This document shows, one piece after another, positions 8,122 to 10,997 of a DNA stretch of 10,997 nt (positions are counted from its first letter, which is position 1; each line of letters opens with the position of its first letter). Location of the stretch: assembly GCA_001430745.1 (NCBI GenBank), contig KQ481962.1:757368-768364 (forward strand), read 5' to 3'. The position numbers and the translations under genes were made by a program. Source of the DNA: Auxenochlorella pyrenoidosa. Lineage: Eukaryota; Chlorophyta; Trebouxiophyceae; Chlorellales; Chlorellaceae. The notes below the pieces were generated by a model. It searched no databases. It saw only the letters and a list, made by a program, of their open reading frames with translations, and was not told the origin of the DNA.

Positions 8122-8341
8122 CACTGCCTTGCCTGCCTGCTGCCGCCCTGTTGGCAGCGCTACCTCGCAGCCTATCTTTCTCATGCCCTTCTCATCTTCC
8201 TCAGAATGCGTTTTGCATGCTGTGCTGCGCCGCTCGACATGGCTGCTGCATTGCTCCCAGCAGTGCATGTGAACTCAAACGGCAGGTATAGTCTCGTTGC
8301 CTAGCGTCGTGGAAATGAGAGGGTGAGCCTGGTTGCAGTCG

Positions 8342-8352
8342 CCAATGATTGG
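8342..8352. promoter_or_regulatory. Facing CCAAT boxes (CCAATGATTGG)
   Basis: A CCAAT and its inverted copy ATTGG are separated by one G, an 11-base palindrome. CCAAT is the NF-Y core. It is about 760 bases from the next start codon to the right and 50 bases left of a larger palindrome, so its target is unclear. Confidence 0.3.
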
Positions 8353-8400
8353 AGTGCAGGGCGACAGGGGGTGTATGTCGACTGCTGCTGGGAAGAATCG

Positions 8401-8428
8401 CTCTTCCCCCTTGCGCAAGGGGGAGGAG
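8401..8428. repeat. 28-base near-perfect palindrome
   Basis: The central 20 bases (8405-8424, TCCCCCTTGCGCAAGGGGGA) are a perfect palindrome. Four more pairs on each side include only one mismatch (T8404/G8425, a wobble in RNA), giving 13 of 14 complementary positions with no loop. It lies in the PP5 to VWD-like intergenic region, 667 bases after the PP5 stop. Confidence 0.9.
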
Positions 8429-8844
8429 AGCGCCAGCCGTGAGTGTTGCGCTTATCCAGTGGGCGCCCCACAATGCTTGCATTCGCCAGGGACGCACAAC
8501 AAGCTTGGCAAACTGTAGCTGGCGCATGCTCTCAGCCTTGGCAGATGTACATGTGACCTTCTGGCAACATGAACGCTAGCGTCCAGTGTACACGCTGGGC
8601 AGTCCATGCGCACCCCAAGGGCTTTGGCTGTGCACGTCTTCTCTCAAGAGCTTCAGCCTGCAGACATTGCAACCGCACCCACTATGTCCACACGGCATCC
8701 AGTGGCACTGCATGCAGCATGTGCATGATGGTCAGTGCCGCGCGCGGGCAGTACCGCGCCAGATCAGCGTTTGCCTGGACCACTCAACCGTGAGGCCTGT
8801 CCCTTTCGCCATTCTTGGCGTGCATCGCCGTTTGGCACCACGAT

Positions 8845-8850
8845 CACGTG
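8845..8850. promoter_or_regulatory. G-box (CACGTG) upstream of the VWD-like gene
   Basis: CACGTG is the plant G-box core bound by bHLH and bZIP factors, often light-related. It lies 265 bases before the ATG at 9115. A single six-base site is weak evidence. Confidence 0.25.
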
Positions 8851-9114
8851 TTGAAGACAGGGGAAACCCTCTGTCGGTGTTTCGAACCCAGTTCTGCAGT
8901 TGCACACGCTCCGCCCGCCGATCTGTAGGCAAGAACCATGATTGTGGCACCGATTTGAGTCACTTCAGCACCGCATGGAGGCTGCACCGTGTGAAGCCAG
9001 TGCTTGCCAGCAAGCTGCAGGACCACGGGCAGGTAGCTCAAGGCCCGTGCTTCTGCTCCAGCTCTCACTTCTCGGAACCCTCTACCGCAGATCACCGTTC
9101 GCTGAGCGAGCCCG

Positions 9115-10997
9115 ATGGCAGGTGGCTCAAGAGCTGGCGGCGCCGCCCGCTGGGGACGGTCCTGCATTCTTGCGGCCCTGCTGCTCCTTGCGGCCGCCCC
9201 CAGCCAGGCTGCACAAGGCGGGCAAGATGCCAGGGCTGACAGGCTTGCCTTTGGCATAGCAGCACAGGCTGCCGCAAGGTGCGCCCCCTGTGCACGGTAA
9301 TCTTGTGTGGACCTGGCGTCCCCCCGCAGCTGCCAGCTGGCCAAGCAGCAGGCGCGTCGGAAGCTGCCATGAATGAAGGCTGCCGAGCTTTCAGCTTGAG
9401 CTCACCCAAGCTGGCCCTGCCATCCCCCTCTGCTTCTTCTTCTGCGCTGTGGAATGATGCCAATTGCTGCTCCGCCTGCCTGCCTGCAACCACGTGCAGG
9501 CGTCTGCAGCTGCGGCTGGGCCAGCGGCGGCGCCTGCACCAGACGAATGAGGGCCCCCAGTCCTGCACGGTGGGGGGCCAGCAGGGCAGCCTCGACGGCA
9601 GCCAGTGCTGCGGCACTTTTCAGAGCGCCGAGGGCGGCAGAGACTTCATATGCGTCGCTGTGCCATCTCCCCCGCCGCCCGCCCCGTCGCCGCCCCCGCC
9701 CAGCCCGTCGCCGCCACCGCCCAGCCCGTCGCCTCCCAAGCCCTCCCCGCCACCGCCCACGCCGGCCCCTCCGCTGCCACACCCGCCAGTTCACAAAGAG
9801 CCCCCCCGCCCAAGCCCACGCCCTCCCACCAATGGCACTCGTACGCAGAGGTGAGTTCAGGCCGGGGGCTGATGGAAGCGCTGCATGGCACATCGCACGA
9901 GCATGCGGGTGCTGGGCCATGAGGCAAGCGGCTGGCCCGGTGGCTTGCATGTCCAGACACGGCCCTCCCGTGCCCGTCCTTGCTGCAGCCCCCCGCCGCC
10001 CCCGCCCCCAACCAAGCGTGCCTCGGGGGCCGGAGACCCTCACTTCCGGGGTGCGATGGCCGGCTGGGGGCAGGAGGTGTTCAGGCAGTGCGTGGGATGC
10101 CAGGTGTCACTTGGGCTCGCTGTTATTTGCACTGGACACAGCGGTGCGGTCAGGCCCTGTTCAAGGGCAGGCAAAAAGTGCCATGCTGCTCCAGTCACCT
10201 GAGCCTTGCTCCTCACATCCGAGCCCGGCAGGCTTTGACGGTTCCCGCTTCTCGGTGCACCCCCCGGCTGGGGAGTGGGCCACCATCTTGGCGAGCCAGC
10301 GCCAGGGCTTTAGCCTGACTGCACTGGTGAGCACTTGCTCTCTACGGCAGAGGCTCGGCTTGTTTCCACTCGGGACAGGTTGCAGTAGCAGCCCCGGGGG
10401 TAGGGGTGTGATGGGCCGTGCCAGGGCTGGCCAGATGCGCACGCAGGTAGCTGCCGCAAGCGCAGCCATTGCCTACCGCCCCTATCTGGCCAACATGTCT
10501 CACCTCCGGACCCTGCACCGCCGCGGCCATGCGTTGCCATGCGTTGCCAGAGGCCGCACATGGCCGCTGCCCTCGCCACCCCTGGCGCTGCAGATGGCGG
10601 CCGGCCCTGTCCGCGGCTCCACATTCATGCGTGCCTTCAAGCTCAGGAGCGGGCGCGACTTCGTCAAGGCCTGGCTGGAGCCAACGGGCAGGGACCGGCC
10701 TGGCAGGTGGCGCATCGTGGCCGCCGCCAACAACAGGCCCGTGACCGGCAATTGGCGGCTGCTGAGCGGCACGACCCTGCAGTTTGTGCCGGGCGCCCTC
10801 GGCGTGCACGGCAGGCTCATCGTGGATGCGGGTAGGCACCGCGCGTGCGCGGGCGCGGCATGCGGGCTCCCCGTGCAGGCCATGGCCGCGGAGCTAGCCT
10901 GTTCTGGTGCAGTCCACATGAGGCACTGCCGCAGCCTCGAGGAAAGTTTCAGCCGGCCAGGCGGCCGCCATGCCTGCCCTCCATTAGCCATCAAGGT
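9115..10997 (+). CDS. Secreted proline-rich protein with GDPHF (VWD/root-cap-like) domain, 5' part
   Basis: Exons proposed: 9115-9278, 9500-9850, 9989-10050, 10232-10326, 10594-10831 and 10913 to the edge, all with GT-AG borders and consistent phase (2, 2, 1, 0, 1). Residues 1-33 are a signal peptide with core CILAALLLLAAAP. Next comes a Cys-containing segment (SQCCGTF), a linker of SPPPP-type repeats (9663-9788 plus PPPPPPP at the next exon), then AGDPHFRGFDGSRFSV and FMRAFKLRSGRDF. GDPHF-x-FDG is the opening motif of von Willebrand D-like and plant root-cap/LEA-related domains, often found on algal wall proteins; SPPPP stretches are usually O-glycosylated on hydroxyproline. A role in the cell wall or matrix is inferred. 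Uncertain points: exon 1 could end at 9296, exon 2 could start at 9395, and the 81-base intron 10832-10912 has no in-frame stop and may be retained. A GT at 10996-10997 may be the next donor. Confidence 0.7.
9663..9839 (+). repeat. Coding SPPPP-type proline-rich repeat
   Basis: Codons for Pro with regularly placed Ser, Lys, Thr or Ala encode runs such as PSPPPPAPSPPPPSPSPPPP. The block fades into a less regular Pro/His/Lys/Arg part before the exon ends at 9850, and Pro-rich coding resumes at 9990. This is the repeat style of algal hydroxyproline-rich glycoproteins such as pherophorins. Confidence 0.85.
10527..10546 (+). repeat. Perfect 10-base tandem duplication in an intron
   Basis: CCATGCGTTG occurs twice in direct succession (10527-10536, 10537-10546), followed by CC, within the intron before the exon at 10594. 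Confidence 0.9.

Larger units (their letters stand above)
7734..9114. other. Intergenic stretch with no supported gene
   Basis: This stretch follows the PP5 stop codon and ends at the ATG of the secreted VWD-like protein. Open frames exist on both strands but none shows a known domain, a signal peptide or family-like composition. It must contain the PP5 3' UTR and the promoter of the next gene. Positions 8000-8200 have lower GC content than the genes and are pyrimidine-rich on the plus strand. I see no TGTAA on the plus strand after PP5. Confidence 0.5.

Noticed and set aside
8868..8905. A tRNA-like T-arm (TTCGAA within a short stem)
   Set aside because: The flanking bases do not pair into a five-base stem on either strand, and no acceptor stem or anticodon arm fits.
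8586..9239. A 217-codon open frame on the plus strand
   Set aside because: No recognisable motif, uneven codon use, and it overlaps the signal-peptide exon at 9115 in a different frame.
9395..9499. A Cys-rich segment (NCCSACLPATTC) as part of the VWD-like protein
   Set aside because: It is open and in frame only if the acceptor at 9393-9394 is used. It contains a strong pyrimidine tract typical of the end of an intron, so I preferred the acceptor at 9498-9499, but it remains possible.
9402..10043. A 213-codon minus-strand Arg/Gly/Trp-rich frame
   Set aside because: It is the reverse reading of the proline-rich coding repeat.

Overview
The window looks like nuclear DNA of a GC-rich green alga (Chlorophyta, perhaps a Chlorella-like trebouxiophyte or a Chlamydomonas relative; the sequence does not settle which). 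The reasons are short exons split by 80-340 base introns with GTGAG-type donors and CTGCAG acceptors, strong GC bias with G/C-ending codons, homopolymer-G and CCCCA/ACC microsatellites inside introns, a plant-type TPR phosphatase, and a secreted Ser-Pro-Pro-Pro-Pro protein of algal cell-wall style. No bacterial operon, transposon, CRISPR array or RNA gene was seen.

Layout, left to right. (1) 68-681, minus strand: the first three coding exons of a secreted transferrin-like protein, running off the left edge. (2) 682-1964: no gene found; it should hold the transferrin promoter and the 3' end of the next gene. (3) 1965-2463, minus: a complete two-exon gene for a 61-residue SERF/4F5 family protein, whose first coding exon is only the ATG. 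(4) 2464-2915: a 452-base divergent intergenic region with two CCAAT motifs. (5) 2916-7733, plus: a complete 16-exon gene for serine/threonine protein phosphatase 5 (three TPRs plus a PPP catalytic domain, 494 residues), including two GC-AG introns and strongly G-rich intron repeats. (6) 7734-9114: no gene found, but several palindromes and short repeats. (7) 9115 to the right edge, plus: the start of a secreted protein with a signal peptide, a Cys-containing segment, a proline-rich linker and a GDPHF..FDG domain of the von Willebrand D / root-cap type.

The exon structures were built by hand from splice signals, phase consistency and remembered family alignments. The PP5 model holds phase across all 15 introns. 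From the GDxHG motif to the SAPNYCD motif its landmarks keep a constant 3-residue offset from the human PP5 numbering I recall, so it is very secure. SERF and PP5 are both linked to protein folding or aggregation and share a divergent promoter region, which may mean co-regulation. The outer two genes are both secreted and have no evident link to the middle pair. I see no new multi-gene system; the points of most interest are changes inside known families (loss of an iron-ligand Asp, an altered HGG loop), unusual splicing, and unexplained palindromes.
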